A DNA stretch of 64,000 bases from Candidatus Enterococcus myersii (GCF_017316025.1 NZ_JAFLVT010000002.1:51442-115441), one strand, 5' to 3'; positions 1-9,417 are shown, counted from the first letter of the stretch. The notes: generated by a model not told the origin, from the letters alone. A program made the numbers and translations.

Positions 1-864
1 GTTGTTCTTGTAGATTCGATTGGTGACCCTTCTAAAATTGCCTCTGGAGTCTTACGATTGACAAAAGATACGCGTGAATTGAATATGGCAGAAACTGTTG
101 CTAAATGTATGTATCATTCCGGCTATTTCAAAAATGGTTTTACTTTCCAGACTGGTGCAGGTGGACCTTCTTTAGCAACGACGGTATTTTTGAAAAAGTA
201 CATGGATCAAGAAAACATTAAGTGTCGGTGGGCTATGGGCGGAATCACTGAACCAATTGTAAACCTGTTTAAAGAAGGTTACATCAATAAAGTAATTAAT
301 GATCAAGCTTTTGATCTTGCGGCGGTAGCTTCTGTGCATACTGATCCCAATCACTTTGAAATTTCTGCTTCACAATATGCAAATCCGTTCAATAAAGGCG
401 CTTTTGTAAATCAACTTGACTTCGTAATATTAGGTGCATTAGAGATAGATGTCGATTACAATGTCAATGTCGTCCAAGGAACAACCGGTATTTTACAAGG
501 GGCTCCAGGAGGCCACACAGATACATCAGCGGGAGCCAAAGTTTCAATTATTGTTGCACCTTTAATCAGAAGCCGTTTAGCAACAGTGAGAACGGAAGTA
601 ACCTCAGTCACGACCCCAGGTGAAAGTATTGATATTGTGGTAACTGATTATGGTGTAGCAGTCAATCCTAAACGACAAGACTTGCTTGATGCTTTTAAGG
701 AAACAGACATTCCTTTAAAAACTATTGAAGAACTTCGTGATCTGGCCTATCAATACGCAGGAGAACCAGAAAAAATTGAATTTGAAGACAAAGTTGTCGC
801 GATGATTGAATATCGCGATGGAACAATTATTGACGTAGTTAGAAAGCCTAAACAATTGAACTAG
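1..864 (+). CDS. citF: Citrate lyase alpha subunit, 3' part (5' end outside window)
   Basis: Citrate lyase alpha subunit, the citrate:acetyl-ACP transferase part of the complex that splits citrate into acetate and oxaloacetate in the cytoplasm. The reading frame is open from base 1, so the window cuts the gene. About 287 C-terminal residues are present, against roughly 510 in the family. A Gly-rich QGAPGGHTDT stretch and the CoA-transferase-type fold sequence around it are typical of CitF. The TTG at position 58 is internal and is not a start. No citX, citG or oad gene follows; the next gene is a tRNA on the other strand, so citF seems to end its operon. Identification is firm; operon position is inferred. 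Confidence 0.93.
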   Translation, partial: VVLVDSIGDPSKIASGVLRLTKDTRELNMAETVAKCMYHSGYFKNGFTFQTGAGGPSLATTVFLKKYMDQENIKCRWAMGGITEPIVNLFKEGYINKVINDQAFDLAAVASVHTDPNHFEISASQYANPFNKGAFVNQLDFVILGALEIDVDYNVNVVQGTTGILQGAPGGHTDTSAGAKVSIIVAPLIRSRLATVRTEVTSVTTPGESIDIVVTDYGVAVNPKRQDLLDAFKETDIPLKTIEELRDLAYQYAGEPEKIEFEDKVVAMIEYRDGTIIDVVRKPKQLN

Positions 865-1097
865 GTTTCGACTAATTATTTTGTTTCTATAAATCATAGA
901 CCAGAAAACCATAGCATAGTGAAAGCAACTAAAGCTGGCCCAAAAATAGATAGTTTAAAAAATTGTTATTCAAGTTACACTTGGTGATAGTGAGTCAGTA
1001 AGTGGGAATATTTTGATCATATGGCTTCGAACTGATAAATACCAAAAGGGATATCTCTCAAGGGAATTTGTTGTCTAATGTTCTATTAAACAGTGAG
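865..1097. other. Gene-free stretch after citF
   Basis: About 230 bases between the citF stop and a terminator hairpin. No coding frame with a ribosome site and no known RNA family was recognised. It may be the citF 3' untranslated region. Confidence 0.4.
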
Positions 1098-1137
1098 CAG
1101 CCCCCAACTCTTAACTTGAGAATGGGGTTGTTTTTTG
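1098..1137 (+). terminator. Rho-independent terminator of the citF transcript
   Basis: CAGCCCC (1098-1104) pairs with GGGGTTG (1124-1130), one G-U pair. A short inner CTC/GAG stem is present and a run of six T follows. Confidence 0.75.
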
Positions 1138-1200
1138 TTGTTATTTTTTTATGAAATTAAAAAATTTAGAATTTCGTACCCAAATTCCATACCTAAGGCA

Positions 1201-1264
1201 AAAAAAATACCACCGCATACAATCTCTTCGAAACGTCTAAAAGACGCCGAGATCATACCGGTGG
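1201..1264 (-). terminator. Long hairpin terminator of tRNA-Lys
   Basis: On the minus strand CCACCG and CGGTGG (1259-1264 and 1210-1215) close a roughly 55-base hairpin. Inner arms are GATCTC/GAGATT and GACGT/ACGTC-like. A TATTTTTTTT tract follows. It lies about 20 bases after the tRNA 3' end. Confidence 0.75.
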
Positions 1265-1282
1265 CGTGGGTTTGGCACCCAA

Positions 1283-1355
<73 letters not shown>

Positions 1356-1383
1356 AAAAATACTTTAAGAAAAGTACTTTTTT

Positions 1384-1412
1384 ATGTTAGCACTCTGATT
1401 TTGAAAATGCAA
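1384..1412 (-). promoter_or_regulatory. Promoter of tRNA-Lys
   Basis: On the minus strand: -35 TTGCAT, a 17-base spacer, then an extended -10 TGC-TAACAT. It ends about 28 bases before the mature tRNA 5' end. Confidence 0.75.
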
Positions 1413-1514
1413 GAATAAAGAGGAAAATATTTTTGCTTTGGTTAATTTATCGCAAGAAAAATTTTACAGAGGTGCAAAACTTCATTCACACTTTTTTCAC
1501 ACTTTCTCGTTACT

Positions 1515-1616
1515 ATACAAGAGTACCAACAATAACCTGTCTTTTTAAGACAAACCCTAACACTTTTTCATTTTTACTCCTGCCTGTCGGTTCCCCGCCG
1601 ACAGGTCTTTTTTTTA
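1515..1616 (+). ncRNA. Possible small RNA ahead of the DUF1836 gene
   Basis: A strong terminator at 1583-1616 has no gene upstream on its strand, because the only upstream gene (tRNA-Lys) points the other way. A TACTAT/TATACA-like -10 lies near 1513-1520. This suggests a short transcript of about 100 bases, with a small GTCTT/AAGAC hairpin inside. The promoter is weak and no family was recognised. Confidence 0.3.
1583..1616 (+). terminator. Strong rho-independent terminator
   Basis: CCTGTCGG (1583-1590) and CCGACAGG (1598-1605) form a perfect 8-bp stem, followed by TCTTTTTTTT. There is no T tract on the other side, so it acts on the plus strand. Confidence 0.85.
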
Positions 1617-1959
1617 CTTTAAAAATTTAGTGTAGCTGTCTTTTTAGCCATCAGCCTCTTGAGCTAACTTTTTTGGTTTTCTGCTGGAAAGCAAAACAAG
1701 TTTTAGAAAACCTTTCTTCCTGCCACACTTTATAAACACGCTTTACTAGCACGAAGTAAAAAATTTTAATTTGAGTTGCAATTTTGCAATATTTTGCTCT
1801 TACTATCTAAAAGCTGTGGAAATTTATGCAAACTTTCTAGGGGCTACTTCTAAAATTTTCCTTTAGCTGGCTAGTTTTGTTTCGTAGAATGTGTTATATT
1901 CTATCTAGTTTTTAAAACTACTTTATATAATTATCATAAATTTATTTGGAGTAATGAAA
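1617..1959 (+). other. Gene-free leader of the DUF1836-degV unit
   Basis: About 340 AT-rich bases. A possible extended -10 (TGT-TATATT) lies near 1890-1900 with a poor -35. Nothing else was recognised. Confidence 0.35.
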
Positions 1960-2526
1960 ATGAATGATACTTTTCAAAATGAAACTTTAAAAAAATGGGG
2001 CGAAGTAATTAGTGAGTTCCATTTACCACGTTGGGACCAATTACCTGACTTGGAATTATATATGGATCAAGTGATTCAATTAGTTGATCAATATTTATCC
2101 CCTGTGACAACAGGCGACAAGCATCCGCTTTTGACAAAGTCAATGGTAAACAATTACGTCAAATTAGGCTTGATTCCACCGCCAGTTAAAAAACGTTATA
2201 CCAGAACCCATGTGGCGTTTTTACTTGCTATTACCACATTGAAGCAAGTTTTAACGATTCCCGAAATAAAAGAAGCAATTGTTTTTCAAGGACGTACCGA
2301 TGGCATTCGTGAGGCCTATAACTTTTTTTGTCGTGAGCAAGAAAGTGCGCTTCATTTAATCGCCCGCCAAGCGCAAGGTGAAGGGATAACTTACCCCAAT
2401 GAACCTATCCCTTTTGCTTATTTGGCAGCCCGAACGGCGACAATTGCCTTTGCCAATAAAATTCTAGCCGCAAAAGTTATTAGTTGTGAGATTGATTATT
2501 TACGACAAGGAGAAAATAATGACTAA
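1960..2526 (+). CDS. DUF1836 domain-containing protein
   Basis: Predicted cytoplasmic protein of 188 residues matching the DUF1836 family, small proteins with a MerR-like winged-helix segment and no settled function. The central part (about residues 55-110) has the family pattern KSMVNNYVKLGLIPPP followed by a basic KKRYTR motif. Start: ATG at 1960 is preferred because GGAG (1947-1950) is well spaced from it; the ATG at 1954 is only three bases from that site. The 3' end overlaps the next gene by 8 bases, so the two are probably translationally coupled. A regulatory role is possible but not shown. Confidence 0.75.
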   Translation: MNDTFQNETLKKWGEVISEFHLPRWDQLPDLELYMDQVIQLVDQYLSPVTTGDKHPLLTKSMVNNYVKLGLIPPPVKKRYTRTHVAFLLAITTLKQVLTIPEIKEAIVFQGRTDGIREAYNFFCREQESALHLIARQAQGEGITYPNEPIPFAYLAARTATIAFANKILAAKVISCEIDYLRQGENND

Positions 2527-3376
2527 AGAAAAAATTGCCTTACTAGTAGACTCTGGAACAGACGTACCACAAGAAATTGTTGCCGCAAATCATATGTACA
2601 CGATTCCTTTAAAAATTATTTATAAAGATCGGGAATACACCGATAAAGTAGATATCACCCCAGAAGAGATTTATGCCAAATTAAGTCAGGAAATTCCTTC
2701 TACTTCATTACCTGATGGCGATACGATTAATAAAATTTTTGATCAAATCAAAGCTGATGGGTTTACCCATGTCTTAGCGATTACGATTTCTGGTGGTTTG
2801 AGCGGGACAAATAATGCTGTTCGTCTTTTAGGCGAGCATTATGAAGGTTTAACTACTTATGCATTTGACACGAAAAATATTGGTATTGGTGCTGGCCTGC
2901 AAGCGATTCGAGCAGCAGAACTATTGCAATCAGGAGTATCTTTTACCGAATTAATCGTCCAATTGGAAAAAGAAGTGTTGCAAAACAAAGTTTACTTCAA
3001 TGTGGCAACTTTAGAATATTTGCAAAAAGGCGGCCGGATTGGTTTAGTCGCATCGATTTTAGGCAATGCATTAAAATTAAATCCGATAATTTCATGCAAT
3101 GATGAAGGAATTTATTATACCGTTGCCAAAGCCAGAGGGCGCAAAAAAAGTTTGGAAAAATCAGTGCGTTTGATTTCTGAAGCAATCGGGAATCATCAAA
3201 AAGTCCGATTAGCAGTTGCTCATGGTGATGCAAAAGAAGAGGCTGAAATGATGTTGGCGCACTTGAAAAAAGAATTTCCCCAAGTCAAAGAATTTTTCTT
3301 TGGGCAAATTTCCCCAGCGTTGGTTGTCCATACTGGTCCTGGATTATTAGGTTTTGGGATTCAAGCATTAGACTAA
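2519..3376 (+). CDS. DegV family fatty-acid-binding protein
   Basis: Cytoplasmic DegV/FakB-type protein, 285 residues, the usual family length. Members hold a fatty acid between two EDD-fold domains; some (FakB) present it to the kinase FakA for phospholipid synthesis. Seen here: DSGTDVP near the N-terminus, the ISGGLSGT loop near residue 90 and KGGRIG near residue 170. The start is ATG 2519, with AAGGAG about 7 bases upstream, inside the end of the DUF1836 gene. The partner kinase is not in the window. The true ligand cannot be read from sequence. Confidence 0.88.
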   Translation: MTKEKIALLVDSGTDVPQEIVAANHMYTIPLKIIYKDREYTDKVDITPEEIYAKLSQEIPSTSLPDGDTINKIFDQIKADGFTHVLAITISGGLSGTNNAVRLLGEHYEGLTTYAFDTKNIGIGAGLQAIRAAELLQSGVSFTELIVQLEKEVLQNKVYFNVATLEYLQKGGRIGLVASILGNALKLNPIISCNDEGIYYTVAKARGRKKSLEKSVRLISEAIGNHQKVRLAVAHGDAKEEAEMMLAHLKKEFPQVKEFFFGQISPALVVHTGPGLLGFGIQALD

Positions 3377-3394
3377 TCAAAAAAATAATGAAGG

Positions 3395-3478
3395 AAGCTT
3401 AACAAGTGAAGAATCAAAGTCAGAAAAAAGGTGTGTTATTTGACTTAATTCTTACTCTTTTGTTAAGCTTTTTCTTTT
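3395..3478 (+). terminator. Long multi-arm terminator after the degV gene
   Basis: AAGCTTAACAA (3395-3405) pairs with TTGTTAAGCTT (3460-3470). Inside are AAGAAT/ATTCTT and AAGTCA/TGACTT arms in matching order, so about 75 bases fold as one interrupted hairpin. TTTCTTTT follows. Confidence 0.7.
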
Positions 3479-3535
3479 CAAAAGGCTGCTAGAGCAGGAA
3501 ATTTTCCATTTAATGAAATGCCTGTCAAAATGAGT

Positions 3536-3541
3536 TATAAT
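3536..3541 (+). promoter_or_regulatory. -10 box of the wal operon promoter
   Basis: Consensus TATAAT 41 bases before the walR start. The -35 region (around 3513-3518) is poor, so an activator or a weak promoter is possible. Confidence 0.5.
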
Positions 3542-3581
3542 AATAGAGACAAATTTAAGAAGCATAAAGAGGTGTCTTCTA

Positions 3582-4286
3582 ATGAAGAAAATATTAGTTG
3601 TTGACGATGAAAAACCAATTTCAGATATCGTCAAATTCAATTTAACTAAAGAAGGTTATGAGGTACACACTGCTTTTGATGGGGAAGAAGCCCTAGAAAA
3701 AGTGAAAGAAGTCGAGCCAGATTTGATTTTATTGGATTTAATGTTACCAAAAATTGACGGGCTAGAAGTCGCTCGGGAAGTGCGCAAAAACTATGATATG
3801 CCAATCATCATGGTAACAGCCAAGGACTCTGAAATCGATAAAGTTTTAGGACTGGAATTGGGCGCAGATGATTATGTAACCAAACCGTTTTCAAACCGTG
3901 AATTAGTTGCTCGGGTTAAAGCCAACTTGCGTCGTGGTTCTACTGCGGCAAAAGAAGCTGAAGAAGCGCCAAACTCCGAACTTGTCATTGGAGATTTGAC
4001 CATTCAACCAGAAGCCTACATGGTTATGAAAAATGGTGAGGCGATTGAGCTGACCCATAGAGAATTTGAATTGTTACATTATTTGGCAAAGCATTTAGGT
4101 CAAGTAATGACCAGAGAACACTTATTACAAACCGTTTGGGGTTACGATTATTTTGGCGACGTCAGAACTGTTGACGTAACAGTTCGTCGTCTGCGGGAAA
4201 AAATTGAAGATAATCCAAGCCATCCTAATTATTTGGTGACACGAAGAGGCGTAGGCTATTATTTACGCAATCCGGAACAGGAGTAA
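3582..4286 (+). CDS. walR: Response regulator WalR (YycF)
   Basis: OmpR-family response regulator of the essential WalRK system, which controls cell-wall hydrolases in low-GC Gram-positives. 234 residues, the normal length. The receiver domain (about 1-120) has the acidic pair Asp8-Asp9, the phospho-acceptor Asp52 in LLDLMLP and Lys near 102 in TKPF. The C-terminal winged helix (about 135-230) ends in VGYYLR. AGAGGTG lies just before ATG 3582. It is the first gene of a five-gene cluster and is followed 4 bases later by walK. Assignment is secure from motif and gene order. Confidence 0.97.
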   Translation: MKKILVVDDEKPISDIVKFNLTKEGYEVHTAFDGEEALEKVKEVEPDLILLDLMLPKIDGLEVAREVRKNYDMPIIMVTAKDSEIDKVLGLELGADDYVTKPFSNRELVARVKANLRRGSTAAKEAEEAPNSELVIGDLTIQPEAYMVMKNGEAIELTHREFELLHYLAKHLGQVMTREHLLQTVWGYDYFGDVRTVDVTVRRLREKIEDNPSHPNYLVTRRGVGYYLRNPEQE

Positions 4287-4290
4287 TGGA

Positions 4291-6129
4291 ATGAATAAAA
4301 AAGTTCGCTTTTTTCAATCAGTGAACTTTAAAATCGCCCTGGCATTTATCTTGATCTTAATTATTTCGATCGAGATTATCGGGGCGTATTTTATTCGCGG
4401 ATTGGAAAATAAAACGATCGAAAGTTTTACCACGAGTATGAACCGACAAGCTGCCAGTTTATCCGGCACGCTTGGCTCAGAATTGAGTAAAGACAATGAT
4501 AAAGAGACCGATGAAGCGGATGCTTCTATTCAGCGGATTATTGACACGAATAAAAGCGGCGATATTATTGAAATTCGAGTTGTGGATGAAAAAGGCATTG
4601 TGAGGGCTACTACCAATGTTTCTGATCGTAGTGCCCGCGGCAAAAAAAATGATTATCGCGATATTGATGATTTAGCCGTAAAATCCGAGATGGCCATTGA
4701 TGATACAACAGGAAATCGAGTTTACATTAATGTACAACCAATTCAATCTCCTACAGGGGATAGCATTATCGGAGCTGTTTACATTAAGAGTGATATTGAA
4801 AAACAATACTTAGAAATTCAAAATACGGCTCTGATTTTTGTTACTGCTTCGATTATCGCGGCGGCCATTTCAATAATCGTGGCGGTATTGGTTTCCCGCT
4901 CGATCACACAACCGATTGGAGAAATGCGAGAACAAGCAAGACGAATAGCTAGAGGAGATTATAGTCGTAAGGTGGCTGTTCATGGTAAAGATGAGTTAGG
5001 GCAATTGGCTGAAACATTTAATCAACTGGGAGATCGGATCGAAGAAACGCAAGAAGCGATGGAAGCAGAGCGAAATCGGCTAGATAGTGTCTTGTCACAT
5101 ATGACAGATGGTGTTGTCGCCACCGATCGAAGAGGAAAAGTCATTACGATTAATGAAATGGCAATCAACCTTTTAAATGTCACCAGTGAAGAAGCAGTGG
5201 GACATTCGATTTTAGAACTATTAGATATTGAAGAAGATTATACCCTGCGAAAACTTTTGGAAAATCCTGATGAAATGTTAATTTCTCGTGAAGCACCAGA
5301 TGGCAGTGAAATTATTTTGCGGACGGACTTCTCCATGATTCGGCGTGAATCGGGCTTTATTAGTGGTTTAGTAGCCGTTATGCACGATGTAACCGAACAG
5401 GAAAAAACAGAGCAAGAACGCCGGGAGTTTGTATCAAATGTATCCCATGAATTACGGACACCTTTGACCAGTATGCGTAGTTACATTGAAGCTTTGAGTG
5501 AAGGTGCTTGGCAAGACAAAGAAATTGCACCAAATTTCTTAAAAGTAACGCTAGATGAAACCGACCGTATGATTCGCATGATCAACGATCTTTTGAATTT
5601 ATCGCGGATGGATAATGGTAAAAATAATATGCAACTAGAATATATTAATTTTAATGAACTAGTGAATTTTGTTTTGGATCGTTTTGATATGATGATGAAT
5701 TCCCAGGATCAAAAGAAAAAATATACAATTCGGCGAGAATTTACCAAACGGGAATTGTGGGTTGAAGTGGATACCGATAAAATGATGCAAGTGATTGATA
5801 ATATCATGAATAACGCCATCAAGTATTCACCAGACGGCGGCACGATTACTGTTCGTTTGATGGAAACGCATAATAACATCGTCTTGAGCGTTCAAGACAG
5901 AGGATTAGGTATTCCAAAAAAAGATTTGCAAAAAGTATTTGATCGTTTTTATCGCGTCGATAAAGCGCGAGCACGAAAACAAGGTGGTACAGGCCTAGGC
6001 TTAGCAATTTCAAAAGAAGTAATTAAGTCCCATGGTGGTAGTATTTGGGCTGAAAGTAAAGAAGGCAAAGGCTCTACTTTCTTTATTACATTACCTTATG
6101 AACCATATGAGGGGGAATGGTGGGAATGA
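4291..6129 (+). CDS. walK: Sensor histidine kinase WalK (YycG)
   Basis: Membrane histidine kinase partner of WalR, 612 residues. Order of parts: TM helix at about 14-35, an extracytoplasmic sensor domain to about 178, TM helix at about 179-201, HAMP at about 202-255, PAS at about 258-370, HisKA with the phospho-acceptor His386 in VSHELRTPL, then HATPase_c with NNAIKYSP (N box) and the GTGLGL G box. The start is ATG 4291 with AGGAG upstream. Its stop overlaps the yycH start (ATGA). The full extracellular loop is present, as in Bacillus, Staphylococcus and Enterococcus; streptococcal WalK lacks it. Confidence 0.97.
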   Translation: MNKKVRFFQSVNFKIALAFILILIISIEIIGAYFIRGLENKTIESFTTSMNRQAASLSGTLGSELSKDNDKETDEADASIQRIIDTNKSGDIIEIRVVDEKGIVRATTNVSDRSARGKKNDYRDIDDLAVKSEMAIDDTTGNRVYINVQPIQSPTGDSIIGAVYIKSDIEKQYLEIQNTALIFVTASIIAAAISIIVAVLVSRSITQPIGEMREQARRIARGDYSRKVAVHGKDELGQLAETFNQLGDRIEETQEAMEAERNRLDSVLSHMTDGVVATDRRGKVITINEMAINLLNVTSEEAVGHSILELLDIEEDYTLRKLLENPDEMLISREAPDGSEIILRTDFSMIRRESGFISGLVAVMHDVTEQEKTEQERREFVSNVSHELRTPLTSMRSYIEALSEGAWQDKEIAPNFLKVTLDETDRMIRMINDLLNLSRMDNGKNNMQLEYINFNELVNFVLDRFDMMMNSQDQKKKYTIRREFTKRELWVEVDTDKMMQVIDNIMNNAIKYSPDGGTITVRLMETHNNIVLSVQDRGLGIPKKDLQKVFDRFYRVDKARARKQGGTGLGLAISKEVIKSHGGSIWAESKEGKGSTFFITLPYEPYEGEWWE

Positions 6130-7451
6130 AAATATCCGAACGTATTATTCGTATCGGTTTGATTTTTTTAATCGCATTAAGTTTTTATCTTTCTTATATG
6201 ATTTGGTTGAGCCCGACTGCGCGCAGTAATTTGCAAACCAATAAGCAAGCAGAACGGATTGTCAGTACGACCCAGAATATCCGAAAAGCAACCGACATTT
6301 TTTTACCGCTACGTTTGGTATGGGTCAATGGTGAAGGCAATATTAAGCAGACATCTACAGACACAATTATTGGAGATGTTCAAAATCTAGTGAATAAAGC
6401 TAGTTTTGGTACCCCTGAGAAAAAAAACTATGACAGCGATGAAGAATTTTTTGCTGATGTCGATATTAAAAATGGCGTTGAACTTTCATATTTTGGCCCA
6501 TTTTTAGTGAAGGAATATGTTGAAATTTTTAATCTGGACTTAGCATTAGATAAATTGCAAGATGTTCATTTTACTAAGGTGCAGCTTGACTTTGACAGTC
6601 ATCAAATTCGCTTTATTAATATGCGCCGTCATCAAATTGTCGAGGTGCCAGTAACCATTGATGAGCTGAAGATTACGCAAATTGCAAGCCAAGCCGCAGA
6701 AAAAAATTGGCTGCAAATGAATGAAGAAAATCGCATCAGTAGTATGCAATACAATACGCAAACGCCGGTCAAATTGAAGCGTTATAGCTATATTGCTTCT
6801 AATTTATCTTATACAACATTCCGGGATGCATTTTTCACAAATCCCCAAGATGTAAAAATGAATGAAGAAACTAGCAACCTTGTTTTATATGATGGCACTG
6901 AAAATATGAGTATTCAAGAAGACAAGCAGCTCATTGATTTTCGTGGAGAGATTGACTTAAGTGGTGGTGAGGGCGATATCTATTCCCAAAGCTTCAGTTA
7001 TATCACACGCCTTGGTGCTAATTTGGGAAATTTACGTTATTTTGATCGCGACAAAGATGAAATTACTTACCGGATTTTCGTGGAAGGCTATCCTGTGTTT
7101 GGGGATGCTTATCAAGGGGAAGTTAATTTAAAAATAAACGGGGAAAGTAAAACAGATAACGGTGCTTTGCCGGTCCAAATTCTCTCAAGTATGAATGCAA
7201 TCCAAGTACCGATTCCTTCTGATGAGGTCGTGGAATTACCGCCAAGTCATACGATTATTGAAAACCTGGCTTATATGGGGGTCGATCAAAGTTTGGTTCA
7301 ATCGCTTGTGATTGCTTATGGTCGCCAAGATCTATCTGCCACTAGTGGTGTTGTAGATCTAGTCCCGATGTGGTATATCCGCTATGATGGTCAGTGGTAT
7401 TCTTATGATAGTTTAATTGCTAAAATCCAGCAGGAAACGGGGGCGGATTAA
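6126..7451 (+). CDS. yycH: WalK-associated membrane protein YycH
   Basis: YycH, a membrane-anchored extracytoplasmic protein that modulates WalK activity together with YycI (inhibitory in Bacillus, activating in Staphylococcus). 441 residues with one N-terminal TM helix (about 8-28) and a large outside domain. Start choice: ATG 6126 overlaps the walK stop by 4 bases (ATGA) and has a G-rich site 10 bases upstream; the ATG at 6117 is too close to that site. It lies in the wal operon between walK and yycI. Confidence 0.9.
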   Translation: MKISERIIRIGLIFLIALSFYLSYMIWLSPTARSNLQTNKQAERIVSTTQNIRKATDIFLPLRLVWVNGEGNIKQTSTDTIIGDVQNLVNKASFGTPEKKNYDSDEEFFADVDIKNGVELSYFGPFLVKEYVEIFNLDLALDKLQDVHFTKVQLDFDSHQIRFINMRRHQIVEVPVTIDELKITQIASQAAEKNWLQMNEENRISSMQYNTQTPVKLKRYSYIASNLSYTTFRDAFFTNPQDVKMNEETSNLVLYDGTENMSIQEDKQLIDFRGEIDLSGGEGDIYSQSFSYITRLGANLGNLRYFDRDKDEITYRIFVEGYPVFGDAYQGEVNLKINGESKTDNGALPVQILSSMNAIQVPIPSDEVVELPPSHTIIENLAYMGVDQSLVQSLVIAYGRQDLSATSGVVDLVPMWYIRYDGQWYSYDSLIAKIQQETGAD

Positions 7452-8321
7452 TTGGATTTTAAAAAAATCGAATGGATCTTCTTCTTAGCTTTTCTGGGTG
7501 TGAATATCTTTTTATTTAATATTTATCACGCTACTAAAAATGAAGAAGGTAACGTTTCTAGTACGAATCAAAAAATTGATATCCTACAGCGTTTGGAAGC
7601 AGACGAGATTAGTATCAAAGGCAAACTTTCTTCAGAAATAAAAGAAGGATATTATTTGGCTGCGGTACCAACAAATATGAATGAAGCTGTCAATACTGCT
7701 AAGGAAAAAAACGGTGCAGCCTTCAACAGCGGGACAAACTTTGTTGGAGAAAATCACAGTCAATTCATTTATACGCCGAGTACGAATTTTTATATTAAAG
7801 ATAGTAAAGAAACCAAAGAGAATGTGGATTCTTTTTTGAAGGATTCAAATGAAGTTTTATTTGGACAAGAATACATGTATGTCCCCCATGAGTCGTTAAC
7901 AGATCCAGAATATCCAGAAATTATTTGTGCCCAAAGCTTTGAAGGTATTCCTTTTTATGATGACACAAGTAAAATGGAAATTATCTTAGAAGAAAATGAC
8001 GGTCTACTGCGTGTTTCTCGTTATATGCAAACCCATCTGTCTGCAATTGAAAAACTACGGGAAAAGATGGGTTTATACAGTGAAAAAGATGCTGTCAATA
8101 CGCTTTATATCAATAACAAACTACCAGCAAAATCCAAAATTTTGTGGCGCCAGCTGTCTTATGTGATGATTTTACAAGTTCGAGGTAAAAATGTTTATGT
8201 GCCTGCCTGGTTAGTAGCTGTGGAAACTGGTAAAAATAATGTTCAAATTGAAACAGTGAACGCCTTTACAAATCGTATTATTACAAATAATACGTTGCAA
8301 AAGGTGGAAAATACCAATTAA
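7452..8321 (+). CDS. yycI: WalK-associated membrane protein YycI
   Basis: YycI, which forms a complex with YycH and WalK at the membrane. 289 residues: short cytoplasmic tail, one TM helix (about 8-26), then an outside domain. The start is TTG at 7452, directly after the yycH stop with no gap, and GGGGGCGGA upstream serves as ribosome site. The TTG start fits the usual MDFKxIEW N-terminus. A further 82 bases separate it from yycJ. Confidence 0.88.
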   Translation: MDFKKIEWIFFLAFLGVNIFLFNIYHATKNEEGNVSSTNQKIDILQRLEADEISIKGKLSSEIKEGYYLAAVPTNMNEAVNTAKEKNGAAFNSGTNFVGENHSQFIYTPSTNFYIKDSKETKENVDSFLKDSNEVLFGQEYMYVPHESLTDPEYPEIICAQSFEGIPFYDDTSKMEIILEENDGLLRVSRYMQTHLSAIEKLREKMGLYSEKDAVNTLYINNKLPAKSKILWRQLSYVMILQVRGKNVYVPAWLVAVETGKNNVQIETVNAFTNRIITNNTLQKVENTN

Positions 8322-8403
8322 GGTATGTATAATAAAAATCGTTTAGAAGGTGAGGTTGTAAATTTCAATCACGCTTTAGTTTAGTTGAAGGGAAGTCTAG
8401 CAG

Positions 8404-9207
8404 ATGGCAGAAGCTGCTTTAAAAATTAGTGTGTTAGCCAGTGGTAGTTCTGGTAATTCTTTATATATTGAAAGCGGAAAAAAACGACTGCTAGTGGATG
8501 CCGGTCTTTCTGGCAAAAAAATTACATCTTTATTAGCAGAAGTAGGTAAAGATCCAGCGGACTTAGATGCAATACTAGTTACCCATGAACATCGCGATCA
8601 CATTCATGGTGTGGGAGTATTGGCTAGAAAATATGGTCTGGATGTTTACGCCAATGAAGGAACTTGGCAAGCAATGGATGGTATGCTAGGTAAAATTGAT
8701 GTCGCGCAAAAGCATATTTTTGAAATGGGGAAGGTTCTAACCTTTGGGGATATGGACGTTGAAAGTTTTGGCGTTTCTCACGATGCGGCGGCACCGCAAT
8801 TTTATCGTTTTCACAAAGACGGCAAATCTTTTGTAATGTTGACAGATACTGGTTATTGCAGTGATCATGTTCGTGGGATTATTCGCGATGCAGATGCCTA
8901 TTTAGTGGAAAGTAACCACGATTTGGAAATGTTGCGGATGGGACCTTATCCTTGGAGTTTAAAACAACGAATTTTAGGGGATCGAGGTCATTTGTCAAAT
9001 GAAGATGGTGCACTGGTTATGACAGATATCATCGGAGATAGCACGAAGAGAATTTACTTGGGGCATTTAAGTAAAGAAAACAATATGAAAGAGCTCGCCC
9101 ATTTAACGATGAAAAATATTTTGAAAGAACATGATTTAGGTGTGGATTATAACTTTAAAATTTACGATACAGACCCAGATCAAGCCAGTGAATTGTTTGC
9201 AATTTAA
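8404..9207 (+). CDS. yycJ: MBL-fold hydrolase YycJ (WalJ)
   Basis: Cytoplasmic metallo-beta-lactamase-fold protein, 267 residues. Related YycJ proteins have 5'-3' exonuclease activity on DNA and are linked to replication, repair and cell-wall control. The metal-binding HxHxDH motif is at residues 61-66 (HEHRDH), preceded by the LASGSSGNS loop at 11-19. It is the last gene of the wal cluster and ends at a strong terminator. In many lactobacilli, streptococci and enterococci htrA follows; here it does not. Confidence 0.93.
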   Translation: MAEAALKISVLASGSSGNSLYIESGKKRLLVDAGLSGKKITSLLAEVGKDPADLDAILVTHEHRDHIHGVGVLARKYGLDVYANEGTWQAMDGMLGKIDVAQKHIFEMGKVLTFGDMDVESFGVSHDAAAPQFYRFHKDGKSFVMLTDTGYCSDHVRGIIRDADAYLVESNHDLEMLRMGPYPWSLKQRILGDRGHLSNEDGALVMTDIIGDSTKRIYLGHLSKENNMKELAHLTMKNILKEHDLGVDYNFKIYDTDPDQASELFAI

Positions 9208-9250
9208 GTATTGATATGAAAAAAGTCGTGAATAAACGACAGTTATATGT

Positions 9251-9286
9251 AAAAAAGCGGAGACAAAATTTTGTCTCCGCTTTTTT
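9251..9286. terminator. Bidirectional terminator after the wal operon
   Basis: Perfect inverted repeat AAAAAAGCGGAGAC / GTCTCCGCTTTTTT with an AAAATTTT centre. It has T tracts on both strands. Confidence 0.9.
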
Positions 9287-9370
9287 ATTGATAAAGAGTA
9301 GATCAAGTTCATGCCGCTTTTTTAGGGTCTAGCTTCATGGGCTCACGCTGCTAGGAATAAGGCAATATTT

Positions 9371-9417
9371 TCAAAAATTTGCGGAATGATTTCTAAAATT
9401 TCCGCGGAAATTTTTGA
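9371..9417. repeat. Imperfect inverted repeat
   Basis: TCAAAAATTTGCGGAA (9371-9386) is matched by TTCCGCGGAAATTTTTGA (9400-9417), differing only by two inserted bases. It lies just past the 3' end of the minus-strand NAD(P)-binding gene and may act as its terminator, although T tracts are poor. Confidence 0.5.

Noticed and set aside
1387..1395. TTAGCACTC, identical to one half of a CIRCE element, near tRNA-Lys.
   Set aside because: The matching GAGTGCTAA arm at 9-base spacing is absent; the bases form the -10 and spacer of the tRNA promoter.
1433..1630. 65-codon frame beginning in the tRNA promoter region.
   Set aside because: No ribosome site; it ends inside a perfect terminator hairpin and has a low-complexity composition.
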